The notes below the pieces were generated by a model. The model ran no database searches. It saw nothing but the letters and a program-made list of their open reading frames with translations, and was not told where the DNA came from. From the NCBI RefSeq assembly GCF_019511445.1, contig NZ_JAEUAN010000028.1, positions 1 to 64,000 of the forward strand: a stretch of DNA of 64,000 nt. The letters are read 5' to 3'. How positions within the stretch are numbered: position 1 is the stretch's first letter; each line of letters begins with the position of its first letter. Shown piece after piece: positions 23,819 to 31,912 of the stretch. The DNA comes from Aliirhizobium wenxiniae (GTDB taxonomy: Bacteria > Pseudomonadota > Alphaproteobacteria > Rhizobiales > Rhizobiaceae). A program made the position numbers and the translations under genes.

Positions 23819-24313
23819 ATGGCCGAGACACCGCCCGTCGCCATCATCATGGGAAGCCAGTCCGACTGGGAGACCATGAAGAACGCTGCCGAAACCCTCG
23901 ATGCTCTCGAAATCGACTACGAGGCCCGCATCATTTCGGCACATCGCACACCTGAGCGTCTGTTCAGCTTTGCCAAGGGCGCACGTGAAGAAGGCTTTCA
24001 GGTCATCATCGCCGGCGCCGGCGGGGCTGCCCACCTGCCGGGCATGGCCGCCTCGATGACGCCGCTGCCGGTCTTCGGCGTTCCGGTCCAGTCCAAGGCG
24101 CTTTCGGGCCAGGACAGCCTTCTGTCGATCGTGCAGATGCCGGCCGGCATTCCGGTCGGCACGCTTGCCATCGGCCGCGCCGGCGCGGTCAACGCCGCCC
24201 TGCTCGCAGCAGCCGTTCTGGCTCTCTCCGACGACGACATCGCCTACCGCCTGGACGAATGGCGCGCCCGCCAGAGTGCAGCCGTTGCCGAATACCCGAT
24301 GGACGAAGCATGA
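23819..24313 (+). CDS. purE: N5-carboxyaminoimidazole ribonucleotide mutase, PurE class I
   Basis: A 164-residue protein converting N5-CAIR to CAIR in purine synthesis. Motifs GSQSDWETM near the N-terminus, ISAHRTPERL near residues 40-49, and AGAGGAAHLPGM are all present. The ATG at 23819 (MAETPPVAI) follows AGGAA by seven bases and is preferred over one 18 bases upstream that overlaps the DUF465 gene. purK starts inside its stop codon (ATGA), consistent with a class I PurE that needs PurK. Confidence 0.95.
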   Translation: MAETPPVAIIMGSQSDWETMKNAAETLDALEIDYEARIISAHRTPERLFSFAKGAREEGFQVIIAGAGGAAHLPGMAASMTPLPVFGVPVQSKALSGQDSLLSIVQMPAGIPVGTLAIGRAGAVNAALLAAAVLALSDDDIAYRLDEWRARQSAAVAEYPMDEA

Positions 24314-25389
24314 AGGCCCAGACGATCGGCATTATCGGCGGCGGCCAGCTCGGCCGCATGCTCGCAATGGCAGCTGCAAGGCTGAACCTCACCATCATCA
24401 TCCTGGAACCGCAGGCGGATTGTCCCGCAGCGCAGGTCGCCAACGAGCAGATCATCGCAGCCTACGACGATCCGGCCGCTCTCGCGGAACTGGCCAGTCG
24501 CTGCGATATCGTCACCTACGAATTCGAGAACGTGCCGGTTTCAGCCGCCCAGACGCTGGAGCGCTCGGTTCCGGTCTATCCTCCATCCAAGGCTCTTGAG
24601 GTTGCGCAGGACCGGCTGACGGAAAAACGCTTCCTCAACGACTGCGGCATCGAGACTGCCCGTTTCCATGCGGTCAACAGCCAGCAGGAGCTTGAGGCAG
24701 CGCTGGCCGATTTCGGCGGCAAGGGCGTGCTGAAGACCTGTCGCATGGGTTACGACGGCAAGGGCCAGCGCGTTTTCCGCTCGAGCGACGACTCACCCGC
24801 AGGCGCCTATGAGGCACTCGGCGGAGTGCCGCTGATTCTCGAAAGTTTCGTTGCCTTCGAACGCGAGATCTCGATCATCGCGGCCCGCGCCAAGGACGGG
24901 ACGATCCGCTGCTACGACCCGGCCGAAAACGTCCACCGCAACGGCATCCTGCACACCTCCACCCTGCCGGCAAACATTCCGGCCGAGACCGCGGCAACCG
25001 CCCGTGCCGCAGCCGAAAAGCTGCTTGCGGCGCTGGATTACGTCGGCGTCATCGGCATGGAATTCTTCGCAATGGCCGACGGAACGTTGATCGCCAACGA
25101 GATCGCTCCGCGCGTCCACAATTCCGGCCACTGGACGGAGGCTGCCTGCGTCATCTCGCAATTCGAGCAGCATATGCGCGCGGTTGCCGGTCTTGCACTC
25201 GGCGATCCTGTCCGCCACTCCGATTGCGTAATGACTAACCTGATCGGCGACGACATTATGGCCCTGCCTGAGTGGCTGGCAACCAAGGATGTGCTTGTCC
25301 ATCTTTACGGCAAGACGGAAGCCCGCCCGGGCCGCAAAATGGGCCATGTCACCGAATTGAAAGGCCGGAAAACCTCGTCACAAGGTTGA
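24310..25389 (+). CDS. purK: N5-carboxyaminoimidazole ribonucleotide synthase
   Basis: A 359-residue ATP-grasp enzyme that makes N5-CAIR from AIR, bicarbonate and ATP. The N-terminus IGIIGGGQLGRMLAMAA is the family's nucleotide-like fold motif, and EFENVP, KTCRMGYDGKGQ, SFVAFEREISII and NEIAPRVHNSGHWT mark the ATP-grasp core and active site. The ATG overlaps the purE stop (ATGA). A hairpin with a T-rich tail follows and ends the operon. Confidence 0.95.
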   Translation: MKAQTIGIIGGGQLGRMLAMAAARLNLTIIILEPQADCPAAQVANEQIIAAYDDPAALAELASRCDIVTYEFENVPVSAAQTLERSVPVYPPSKALEVAQDRLTEKRFLNDCGIETARFHAVNSQQELEAALADFGGKGVLKTCRMGYDGKGQRVFRSSDDSPAGAYEALGGVPLILESFVAFEREISIIAARAKDGTIRCYDPAENVHRNGILHTSTLPANIPAETAATARAAAEKLLAALDYVGVIGMEFFAMADGTLIANEIAPRVHNSGHWTEAACVISQFEQHMRAVAGLALGDPVRHSDCVMTNLIGDDIMALPEWLATKDVLVHLYGKTEARPGRKMGHVTELKGRKTSSQG

Positions 25390-25399
25390 CATGGACAAA

Positions 25400-25442
25400 G
25401 CCTCGGGTTATCTGCACCCCAACCTGAGGCGCGCCCCTTTTC
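25400..25442 (+). terminator. Intrinsic terminator after purK
   Basis: GCCTCGGGTT pairs with AACCTGAGGC (one G-U) around an 11-base loop and is followed by GCGCCCCTTTTCTTT. It separates purEK from rpmJ. Confidence 0.65.
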
Positions 25443-25519
25443 TTTAGGGACTAGGCGGCGCGCTTTCGATTGTTAGAGACAAGCGGCTCTATGAGCCCAC
25501 AGACTGCTGGACCAGTACA

Positions 25520-25645
25520 ATGAAGATCAAGAACTCGCTTAAGGCGCTGAAGGCTCGTCACCGCGACAACCGTCTGGTTCGCCGTAAGGGCCGCATTTAC
25601 ATCATCAACAAGCAGAACCCGCGCTTCAAGGCCCGCCAGGGCTGA
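25520..25645 (+). CDS. rpmJ: Ribosomal protein L36
   Basis: A 41-residue basic protein starting MKIKNSLKALKARHRDNRL and ending in NKQNPRFKARQG. This is the longer form of bL36 without zinc cysteines, common in alphaproteobacteria. It is a single gene between the purK terminator and the TPR protein gene. The sequence around the start has no strong Shine-Dalgarno, but the protein match is clear. Confidence 0.93.
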   Translation: MKIKNSLKALKARHRDNRLVRRKGRIYIINKQNPRFKARQG

Positions 25646-25737
25646 TTGCTCAGGGCGAGTTTCTCGCCTGCAATCAAATTGTCGATAGCGCGACAATTCG
25701 GCTTTGACCTTCGGCGCATCCGGATTAATTTATCCGG

Positions 25738-26370
25738 ATGCGCTATTTGCTTTTGAGCACCCCTATTCTGGCCATGGCCGCTTTCGCCCCTGTCGCTCAT
25801 GCACAGGCGCCTCAAGCCGCCCCACCCTCGCAAGCGGCACCGCAACCGCCCACCGCTGCGATAGAATCAGCGGCACCGACAACCGCAGCGGCAAAGCCGC
25901 TCGACACATTGTTCGAGGCGTTGAAGCGCGAACGCGATCCGGAAAAAGCCAAGGGCATCGCCAGCCAGATCATTGCCGAGATGAACGATTCCGGCAGCGC
26001 CACGGTCAACCTTCTGATGCAGTGGTCCGAAGACGCCATCAAGGAAAAGAAGAACGCTGCCGCGCTGGATTTCCTCGACCGCGTCACCCTTCTCGACCCC
26101 GCCTTCACCGAGGGCTGGAACCGGCGCGCAACACTTCATTACACGATGGGCGATCGGCGCAAGTCGATGTCCGACATAGCAGAAGTTTTAAAACGCGAAC
26201 CCCGCCACTTCGGTGCGCTTGCAGGCCTTGCCGGTATCTTGATGGAAGCCGAGGACGACGCGTTGGCGCTGAAGGCATGGGAGCGGTATCTGAGCGTCTA
26301 CCCGGCGGATCGAGACGCACAGGAAGCCGTCTCGAAACTCTCGGAAAAGATAGCCGGAAACCGGACGTGA
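25738..26370 (+). CDS. Exported TPR-repeat protein
   Basis: A 210-residue protein with a signal peptide (MRYLLLSTPILAMAAFAPVAHA), a Pro/Ala-rich linker of about 30 residues, then TPR-like helices from residue 55 on, for example AALDFLDRVTLLDPAFTEGWNRRATLHYTMGD (seen as the pair LDPAFTEGWNRRA) and LKAWERYLSVYPADRDAQEA. The repeats suggest a periplasmic adaptor. The alpha/beta hydrolase gene follows after 22 bases and is probably in the same transcript. No specific function can be given. Confidence 0.82.
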   Translation: MRYLLLSTPILAMAAFAPVAHAQAPQAAPPSQAAPQPPTAAIESAAPTTAAAKPLDTLFEALKRERDPEKAKGIASQIIAEMNDSGSATVNLLMQWSEDAIKEKKNAAALDFLDRVTLLDPAFTEGWNRRATLHYTMGDRRKSMSDIAEVLKREPRHFGALAGLAGILMEAEDDALALKAWERYLSVYPADRDAQEAVSKLSEKIAGNRT

Positions 26371-26392
26371 GCCTTTCCCCGGTCGCCCTGCA

Positions 26393-27433
26393 ATGATTCT
26401 GCCGCTTGCCCTCACAGCCATCCTCCTCGCCGCGGCCTTCGGCTTTACCGCCTGGAAGAGCCAACAGATCGCGCGACAGTTTCCGCAACATGGCGAGCTG
26501 GCGGATGTCGGCGGCTACAGGATCAACGCGCTGCATGTTCCGGCACCGCCGAATCCCACCCTCCCCCCGATCGTTTTCATCCACGGAGCCAGCGGTAACC
26601 TGCGCGACCAGGAAACCGCCTTCCGCAAGCTCCTGGAAGGCCGTGCAGAGCTTCTCTTCATCGACAGACCCGGACATGGCTATTCGGAGCGTGGCGGGCC
26701 TGAGAACGACTTTCCGGACGGACAGGCCGCCGCCATCAGCCGCGTCATGGACTGGAAGGGCATAGACCGCGCCATCATCGTCGGCCATTCCTTCGGCGGT
26801 GCGATTGCTGCAAGCTTTGCCGTCTTCCATCCCGAAAAAACGGCGGGGCTTCTGTTTCTCGCGCCCGCCACCCATCCTTGGCCAGGCGGCGTGGACTGGT
26901 ACTACAAGATTGCGGCTGCCCCCTGGCTGGGCTGGTGGTTCACCCGCCTCGTCAGCCTGCCCGCTGGCCTCGTCCTCATGGATGGCGCAACAAAGTCCGT
27001 CTTCAGCCCCAACCGCCGTCGCGACCGCTATGTCGAAGAAGGCGCACCGGCACTGGTGCTGCGTCCGGAGAATTTTCGCAACAACGCGATCGACGTCGCC
27101 AACCTTCACGACTACGTCACACGGATCTCGCCTCGCTATAAGGAGATCACGGCACCGACCGTCATCATAACCGGCGACAGCGACCCGATCGTGCTTGAAG
27201 AGATCCATTCGCAAGGCCTTGCACGCGATATCGTTGGCTCGGAACTGGTGATGATCCACGGCCTTGGCCACAAGCCGGATTATGTGGTCCCCGACGTGGC
27301 GATTGCCGCGATCGAAAAGATCGCCGGCATGGATCGCGATCTGCAGGCACTGGCGCGCATGGCGGAGGCCCGGCTGACCCAGTCGGGAGTTTCGGATCAG
27401 CCTGCAATAGGAATGACGATCGAAAAGATCTGA
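26393..27433 (+). CDS. Membrane-anchored alpha/beta hydrolase
   Basis: A 346-residue hydrolase. The N-terminal 20 residues form one hydrophobic anchor, then the alpha/beta fold starts with VFIHGASGNLRDQ (oxyanion loop) and FIDRPGHGYSER. The nucleophile elbow is VGHSFGGAIA (Ser near residue 130). The acid is likely Asp in TGDSDPIV, and the histidine is in GLGHKPDY. The substrate is unknown; esters or epoxides are possible. It starts 22 bases after the TPR protein gene and is convergent with the acetyltransferase gene. Confidence 0.87.
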   Translation: MILPLALTAILLAAAFGFTAWKSQQIARQFPQHGELADVGGYRINALHVPAPPNPTLPPIVFIHGASGNLRDQETAFRKLLEGRAELLFIDRPGHGYSERGGPENDFPDGQAAAISRVMDWKGIDRAIIVGHSFGGAIAASFAVFHPEKTAGLLFLAPATHPWPGGVDWYYKIAAAPWLGWWFTRLVSLPAGLVLMDGATKSVFSPNRRRDRYVEEGAPALVLRPENFRNNAIDVANLHDYVTRISPRYKEITAPTVIITGDSDPIVLEEIHSQGLARDIVGSELVMIHGLGHKPDYVVPDVAIAAIEKIAGMDRDLQALARMAEARLTQSGVSDQPAIGMTIEKI

Positions 27434-27442
27434 TCTGGCAGA

Positions 27443-27979
27443 TTACCCCAGCGTAACGACATGCCTGTAGACGACATCGTCCGGATCATGCCGCGCGGCC
27501 GTCTCGTCCAGCCGAGCCCCCAGCCTTTCGGCCAGCCGGCGGGATTTGTCGTTACTATGATGAACATAGCTGACCAGCGTCTTCAGGCCGAAGATCTCGA
27601 AGCCCCAGTTTCGCAATGCAGTCGCAGCCTCCAGAGCATACCCACGCCCCTCGAAGCCGGGGTAGAGAAGCCAGCCCAATTCGTGCTCGGGAAACAGGGG
27701 GCCGGCATTGATGCCGACCTGACCGATGCAGGTGCCGTCGTCCCGCGTCACGATCATCAAAGAACCATGACCCATCAACTGCCATTGCGCCACGTCATGG
27801 CAGAACATGCCCCAGGCGGCGGCCTGCGAAAACGGACCGCCCATATGTTCTGCCCGATCCGACGCCATGAACGCCGCATAGATCGGCCAGTCCGCCATGT
27901 TCGGCACCCGCAGCCTGAGCCGGTATGTTTCGATCACGGGGATTGCAGGAGATGATTGACTATTGATGGACATGCCCAT
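27443..27979 (-). CDS. GNAT-family N-acetyltransferase (RimJ/RimL-like)
   Basis: A 178-residue acetyltransferase. It begins with the RimJ-like stretch PVIETYRLRLRVPNMADW, and the acetyl-CoA site is ELGWLLYPGFEGRGYALEAATALRNW, in which GRGYALEA is the pyrophosphate loop. HHSNDKSRRLAERLGA follows, typical of RimJ/RimL-type enzymes acting on protein or small-molecule amines. The start could be residue 1 or the second Met (27973). It is convergent with the alpha/beta hydrolase and lies downstream of pyk, separated by a terminator. Confidence 0.88.
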   Translation of the reverse strand: MGMSINSQSSPAIPVIETYRLRLRVPNMADWPIYAAFMASDRAEHMGGPFSQAAAWGMFCHDVAQWQLMGHGSLMIVTRDDGTCIGQVGINAGPLFPEHELGWLLYPGFEGRGYALEAATALRNWGFEIFGLKTLVSYVHHSNDKSRRLAERLGARLDETAARHDPDDVVYRHVVTLG

Positions 27980-27983
27980 TCCA

Positions 27984-28014
27984 AAACGACAAACGGCCGG
28001 ATTGCTCCGGCCGT
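27984..28014 (-). terminator. Intrinsic terminator of pyk
   Basis: ACGGCCGGA pairs with TCCGGCCGT around a 4-base loop. On the minus strand it is followed by TTGTCGTTTTGG. It lies 28 bases beyond the pyk stop. Confidence 0.8.
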
Positions 28015-28042
28015 CTGGTAATTGCCAATTGTGTCAGCCCGA

Positions 28043-29482
28043 TTATGCGCCGGTCTGGCCGTCAGCGCCGATATAGGCGATGCGCAGCATGTTGGTCGAA
28101 CCGGGCGTGCCGAGCGGAACGCCGGCCGAGATGATGACCCGGTCGCCGGGCTTGCCGAACTCTTCCGAAACGGTGATGCGCGCAGCACGGTTCACCATGT
28201 CTTCCAAGTCGTGTGCATCCTCGGTCACGACGCAGTGCAGGCCCCAGCATACGGCAAGGCGACGAGCCGTCTTGACGCTCGGGGAGAGCGCCAGGATCGG
28301 AACATTCGGGCGCTCGCGCGAGGCGCGAAGACCGGTCGTGCCGGACTGCGTGTAGGTGACGATTGCAGCAGCCTTGAGCGTTTCGGCAATCTGGCGTGCA
28401 GCGAGCGAGATCGCGTCGGAGCCGGTGGCTTCCGGCGTTGCGCGCTGTGCGTAGATGATGCTCGGATAGAGCGGATCCTGCTCGACCTGACGGGCAATCG
28501 ACGCCATCATCGAAACGGCTTCGACCGGATACTGGCCGGAAGCGGATTCGGCCGACAGCATGACGGCATCGGCGCCTTCGAAAACGGCGATCGACACGTC
28601 GGAGACTTCCGCGCGGGTCGGAACCGGAGCCGTGATCATCGATTCCAGCATCTGGGTGGCAACCACGACCGGCTTGCCGGCACGGCGGCAGGCGCGGGTC
28701 AGCTGCTTCTGGATACCGGGAACCATTTCGATCGGCATTTCCACGCCAAGGTCACCACGGGCGACCATGACGGCGTCGGAAAGCTCGATGATTTCGTCGA
28801 TGCGTTCGATCGCCTGCGGCTTTTCGATCTTCGACATGATGCCGACGCGGCCGCGTGCGATCTTGCGGACTTCCGCCAGATCTTCCGGACGCTGAACGAA
28901 GGACAGCGCGACCCAGTCGGCATCGTCGGTTGCGAGAACGGCGTCAAGGTCCGAGCGGTCCTTGTCGGTCAGAACGCCGACGGTCAGGATCGTGTCGGGC
29001 AGGCTGACGCCCTTGCGGTCGGAAATGCTGGTGCCGGCAACAACGGTGCAGACGATCTTCTTGCCGTCAGCTTCGACAGCCTTCAGCGCCAGCTTGCCGT
29101 CGTCGATCAGCAGGCGATCACCGGCCTTTACGGCTTCGAGGATTTCCGGATGCGGAAGGTAGACGCGGTTTTCGTCACCCGGCGCTTCGTTGTTGTCGAG
29201 CGTGAATGTCTGACCCGGGGTCAGCGTTACTTTGGTGTTGGCAAATTTGCCGACGCGAAGCTTCGGTCCCTGCAAATCACAGAGAATACCGATCGGGCGA
29301 CCCGACTTCTTCTCGACCGAGCGAATGCGCTCGATCAGTGTACGCATCATGTCATGGCTGGCATGGCTCATGTTGATACGGAAGAGGTCAGCGCCTGCTT
29401 CGTGGAGCTTCTGGATCATTGCCTCTTCCGACGATGCCGGACCGAGCGTGGCAAGGATCTTTACTTTGCGGTTACGCCTCAT
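28043..29482 (-). CDS. pyk: Pyruvate kinase
   Basis: A 479-residue enzyme converting phosphoenolpyruvate and ADP to pyruvate and ATP. Motifs are KILATLGPAS at the N-terminus, FRINMSHASHD, LCDLQGPKLRVG, the active site SKIEKPQAIERIDEI with VARGDLGVEMP, and ATQMLESM. The ATG at 29482 follows a leading TTG that a frame search would take as the start. It overlaps the DUF1036 stop as TGATG, giving strict translational coupling. It is therefore the second gene of an operon with an exported DUF1036 protein, an unusual pairing. Confidence 0.95.
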   Translation of the reverse strand: MRRNRKVKILATLGPASSEEAMIQKLHEAGADLFRINMSHASHDMMRTLIERIRSVEKKSGRPIGILCDLQGPKLRVGKFANTKVTLTPGQTFTLDNNEAPGDENRVYLPHPEILEAVKAGDRLLIDDGKLALKAVEADGKKIVCTVVAGTSISDRKGVSLPDTILTVGVLTDKDRSDLDAVLATDDADWVALSFVQRPEDLAEVRKIARGRVGIMSKIEKPQAIERIDEIIELSDAVMVARGDLGVEMPIEMVPGIQKQLTRACRRAGKPVVVATQMLESMITAPVPTRAEVSDVSIAVFEGADAVMLSAESASGQYPVEAVSMMASIARQVEQDPLYPSIIYAQRATPEATGSDAISLAARQIAETLKAAAIVTYTQSGTTGLRASRERPNVPILALSPSVKTARRLAVCWGLHCVVTEDAHDLEDMVNRAARITVSEEFGKPGDRVIISAGVPLGTPGSTNMLRIAYIGADGQTGA

Positions 29483-29955
29483 CAATTCTGGCCTTCTTGC
29501 GTACCGGGCGTGTCCGAAAGCTGGACCATCCAGCTTCCCTGACGACCCGTATCATACTCTTTGAAACCCATGCGCTGGTGGCCACGGGTGAAACAATCAT
29601 TCACGCCGACGATTTTGAATTCATTCTCGGCGACGCACATATTGATATTACCGGTCCACCGCCCTCCTCGGGCGGCATCCTCGGCATAAAGATAATAGTA
29701 TCGTGACTGCAGTTCCCCTTCGATCAGAGTAGCGCAGGTGGAAGCAGGAACCTGCCACCATCCCTCGGTATTCCAACCATCCTGGGCACGATAACCGATT
29801 GCCACCCCGACAAGATTCTGCGTGCCATTACACACACGGAAATCAGCATGAGCCGGAGAAGCCATAAGAAGCGGTGCGCCTGCGCAAACAGCAAAAGCAC
29901 CCGCCGGAACGGAAAGGAGTGAACGAAGATAGATTTTAATCGATTTTATCGGCAC
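29482..29955 (-). CDS. Exported DUF1036 protein
   Basis: A 157-residue protein with a signal peptide (basic KSIKIYLRSLLSVP, hydrophobic core, AHA cleavage) and a mature domain starting DFRVCNGTQNLVGVAIGYRA, the DUF1036 signature. Four cysteines (VCNGT, STCATL, NMCVAE, NDCFTR) could make two disulfides in the periplasm. The GTG at 29955 has a CGGA ribosome-like site and is the first plausible start before the signal peptide; upstream frame text is non-protein-like. Its stop overlaps pyk in TGATG. Function is unknown. Confidence 0.78.
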   Translation of the reverse strand: MPIKSIKIYLRSLLSVPAGAFAVCAGAPLLMASPAHADFRVCNGTQNLVGVAIGYRAQDGWNTEGWWQVPASTCATLIEGELQSRYYYLYAEDAARGGRWTGNINMCVAENEFKIVGVNDCFTRGHQRMGFKEYDTGRQGSWMVQLSDTPGTQEGQN

Positions 29956-30174
29956 GGTTTCCGTCAGGTCTCCATGGTTATCGTGGAGGCACTTTCTCGC
30001 GCGCAACGGGCAGAAAGTCAACGAAGCTGTGGTTGATTGCGTCGCCCTGCCGCTGCGCTTCGTCAAAATTCCATTATCCCTTTGGGCAGACTTGATTTTT
30101 GACAAGCCAGCCCTCTCCCCTTGCGCCAAATCGGGCACCATGCGATCACCAAACTCACAACATAATCGTTTGAA

Positions 30175-30981
30175 ATGTATGTGAGCATGCAGAATTTCCA
30201 ACCGTTCGAAATCATAGACGGCGACTATGACAAAGGCATGGTGCTTCTCGCGGACCACGCCATGAACCGCCTGCCTGGGCAATATGGTAATCTCGGCCTG
30301 CCGGAGAGCGCCTTTCTGAGGCATATCGCCTTCGATATCGGCATCGAGGGGCTGACCCGAAGGCTAGCAGCACAGCTGGGCGTTCCGGCCGTACTCGGCT
30401 GCTTCTCCCGCCTGCTGATCGATCCGAACCGGGGCGAGGACGATCCGACGCTCATCATGAAGATTTCGGACGGCGCGATCATTCCCGGCAACCACCCGAT
30501 CACCGACGAGGAATGGCAGAACCGGCTCGACACCTATCATCGGCCCTACCACGAGGCGATCGAGCGCACGATAGCAGCCACCACCTCAGCATCCGGCAAG
30601 GCCCCGCTGGTGCTGTCGCTGCATTCCTTCACCCCCTTCTGGAAAGATTTCGCCCGCCCATGGCACGCCGCGGTATTGTGGGATACGGACGACCGGGCAA
30701 TCATGCCGCTCATCTCCATGCTGAGAGAGCCGGGCGATATCGTTGTCGGCGATAATGAGCCCTATGACGGCGCATTGGAGGGCGACACCATGTATCGTCA
30801 CTGCATGATCCCCGGAATTGCGCATGCGCTTCTTGAAGTGCGGCAGGATCTTATCGGCGATGACGCCGGTATGGATGCCTGGGCGGCACGGCTGGCGCCG
30901 ATCTTTACCGCGCTCAATGCGGCCCCCACATTGCACCAGTACAAGATTTTCCCGTCGCGAACCGGCCCTTACCCTGCGTGA
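30175..30981 (+). CDS. N-formylglutamate amidohydrolase family protein
   Basis: A protein of about 268 residues in the N-formylglutamate deformylase family. Supporting stretches are LLADHAMNRLP near residue 26, FDIGIEGLTRRLA, CFSRLLIDPNRGEDDPTLI, and LVLSLHSFTPFW near residue 140, whose His and Arg residues mark the zinc-dependent site. Members release formate from N-formyl amino acids, often in histidine breakdown, though no hut genes are nearby. Residue 5 is a second possible Met start. A promoter-like TTGACA lies near 30099. DUF1244 follows after 24 bases. Confidence 0.88.
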   Translation: MYVSMQNFQPFEIIDGDYDKGMVLLADHAMNRLPGQYGNLGLPESAFLRHIAFDIGIEGLTRRLAAQLGVPAVLGCFSRLLIDPNRGEDDPTLIMKISDGAIIPGNHPITDEEWQNRLDTYHRPYHEAIERTIAATTSASGKAPLVLSLHSFTPFWKDFARPWHAAVLWDTDDRAIMPLISMLREPGDIVVGDNEPYDGALEGDTMYRHCMIPGIAHALLEVRQDLIGDDAGMDAWAARLAPIFTALNAAPTLHQYKIFPSRTGPYPA

Positions 30982-31005
30982 CGATGATATTCAGGAGAGG
31001 TTCCC

Positions 31006-31314
31006 ATGACCGAACTCAGCAAGGAACAGCAAACGGAGCTTGAGGCTGCAGCCTTTCGCCGGCTTGTCCAACACCTGCGTGAGCGAAGCGACGTTCAGAA
31101 TATCGACATGATGAATCTGGCAGGCTTCTGCCGAAACTGTCTGTCGAACTGGTATCGGGATGCAGCGACGGACGTCGGCATAGACCTATCAAAGGAAGCA
31201 TCCCGCGAAATCGTCTACGGCATGCCCTATGACGATTGGAAGAACCTTCACCAGAAGGAAGCAAGTGACGCTCAAAAAGCCGCATTCGAGATCAACAAGC
31301 CGACGCATGACTGA
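31006..31314 (+). CDS. DUF1244 family protein
   Basis: A 102-residue soluble helical protein. The centre reads FRRLVQHLRERSDVQNIDMMNLAGFCRNCLSNWY, of which AGFCRNCLSNWYRDA is the DUF1244 hallmark with its paired cysteines, and EIVYGMPYDDWKNLHQ follows. The family is widespread in proteobacteria but unassigned. It starts 24 bases after the amidohydrolase gene, and GAGAGG lies before its ATG, so co-transcription is likely. Confidence 0.88.
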   Translation: MTELSKEQQTELEAAAFRRLVQHLRERSDVQNIDMMNLAGFCRNCLSNWYRDAATDVGIDLSKEASREIVYGMPYDDWKNLHQKEASDAQKAAFEINKPTHD

Positions 31315-31407
31315 AATTGCAACCGTGATTGATTGGGCTTGACCTAGCGCCCGCTTTTCGGCACTTCACCACCATCCAACAAAGATTTCCAATATCAGGA
31401 GACACCT

Positions 31408-31686
31408 ATGTCTGATGCTCATGGCGTCGCCCGCGACCAGCTCCGCGCTTTTGTAGAGCGCATCGAACGACTTGAAGAAGAAAAAAAGACCATCGCCGAC
31501 GACATCAAGGACGTCTATGGCGAAGCCAAATCGATGGGCTACGACACCAAGATCATGAAAAAGGTTATCGCCCTTCGCAAGAAGGATGACCAGGAGCGCA
31601 TGGAAGAGGATCTGATCCTCGACACCTACCTCAGCGCACTCGGCATGATCCCGGGCGCCGGCACCGACGAAGAAGAAGCCGCCTGA
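31408..31686 (+). CDS. gapR: GapR-like nucleoid protein (DUF2312)
   Basis: A 92-residue coiled-coil protein with RDQLRAFVERIERLEEEKKT and EAKSMGYDTKIMKKVIALRKK, followed by ILDTYLSALGM. This is the pattern of GapR, the alphaproteobacterial protein that binds overtwisted AT-rich DNA ahead of replication and transcription. The region after residue 80 (GAGTDEEEAA) is acidic and likely disordered. AGGAGA lies before the ATG and a strong terminator follows. An AT-rich leader of about 90 bases separates it from DUF1244, so it may have its own promoter. Confidence 0.85.
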   Translation: MSDAHGVARDQLRAFVERIERLEEEKKTIADDIKDVYGEAKSMGYDTKIMKKVIALRKKDDQERMEEDLILDTYLSALGMIPGAGTDEEEAA

Positions 31687-31730
31687 TCGAATTCATTCCA
31701 ATTTCCGCATTTGCGGTAACTATCACGGAA

Positions 31731-31759
31731 AGCCCGCCCTCACGGCGGGCTTTTTTTTC
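31731..31759 (+). terminator. Intrinsic terminator of gapR
   Basis: AGCCCGCC pairs with GGCGGGCT around a 5-base loop, followed by eight T residues. It is 45 bases after the gapR stop. Confidence 0.95.
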
Positions 31760-31912
31760 GTGCAGCAAATCGGCATGAAGCGATCCCCTCAAAGAGAAAG
31801 CTGATCCCATCAGGAATTAAACAGCCTGTCCCGCCATCAGCGGAGATCGCACCTCAAAAATCTGCGATCTCAGACAGGCAATCAAAGTGAAAAATTTATC
31901 GGGACACAGAGG

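Noticed and set aside
28022..29542. 506-codon plus-strand frame across pyruvate kinase
   Set aside because: The frame is an antisense shadow of pyk, with no motif of its own.
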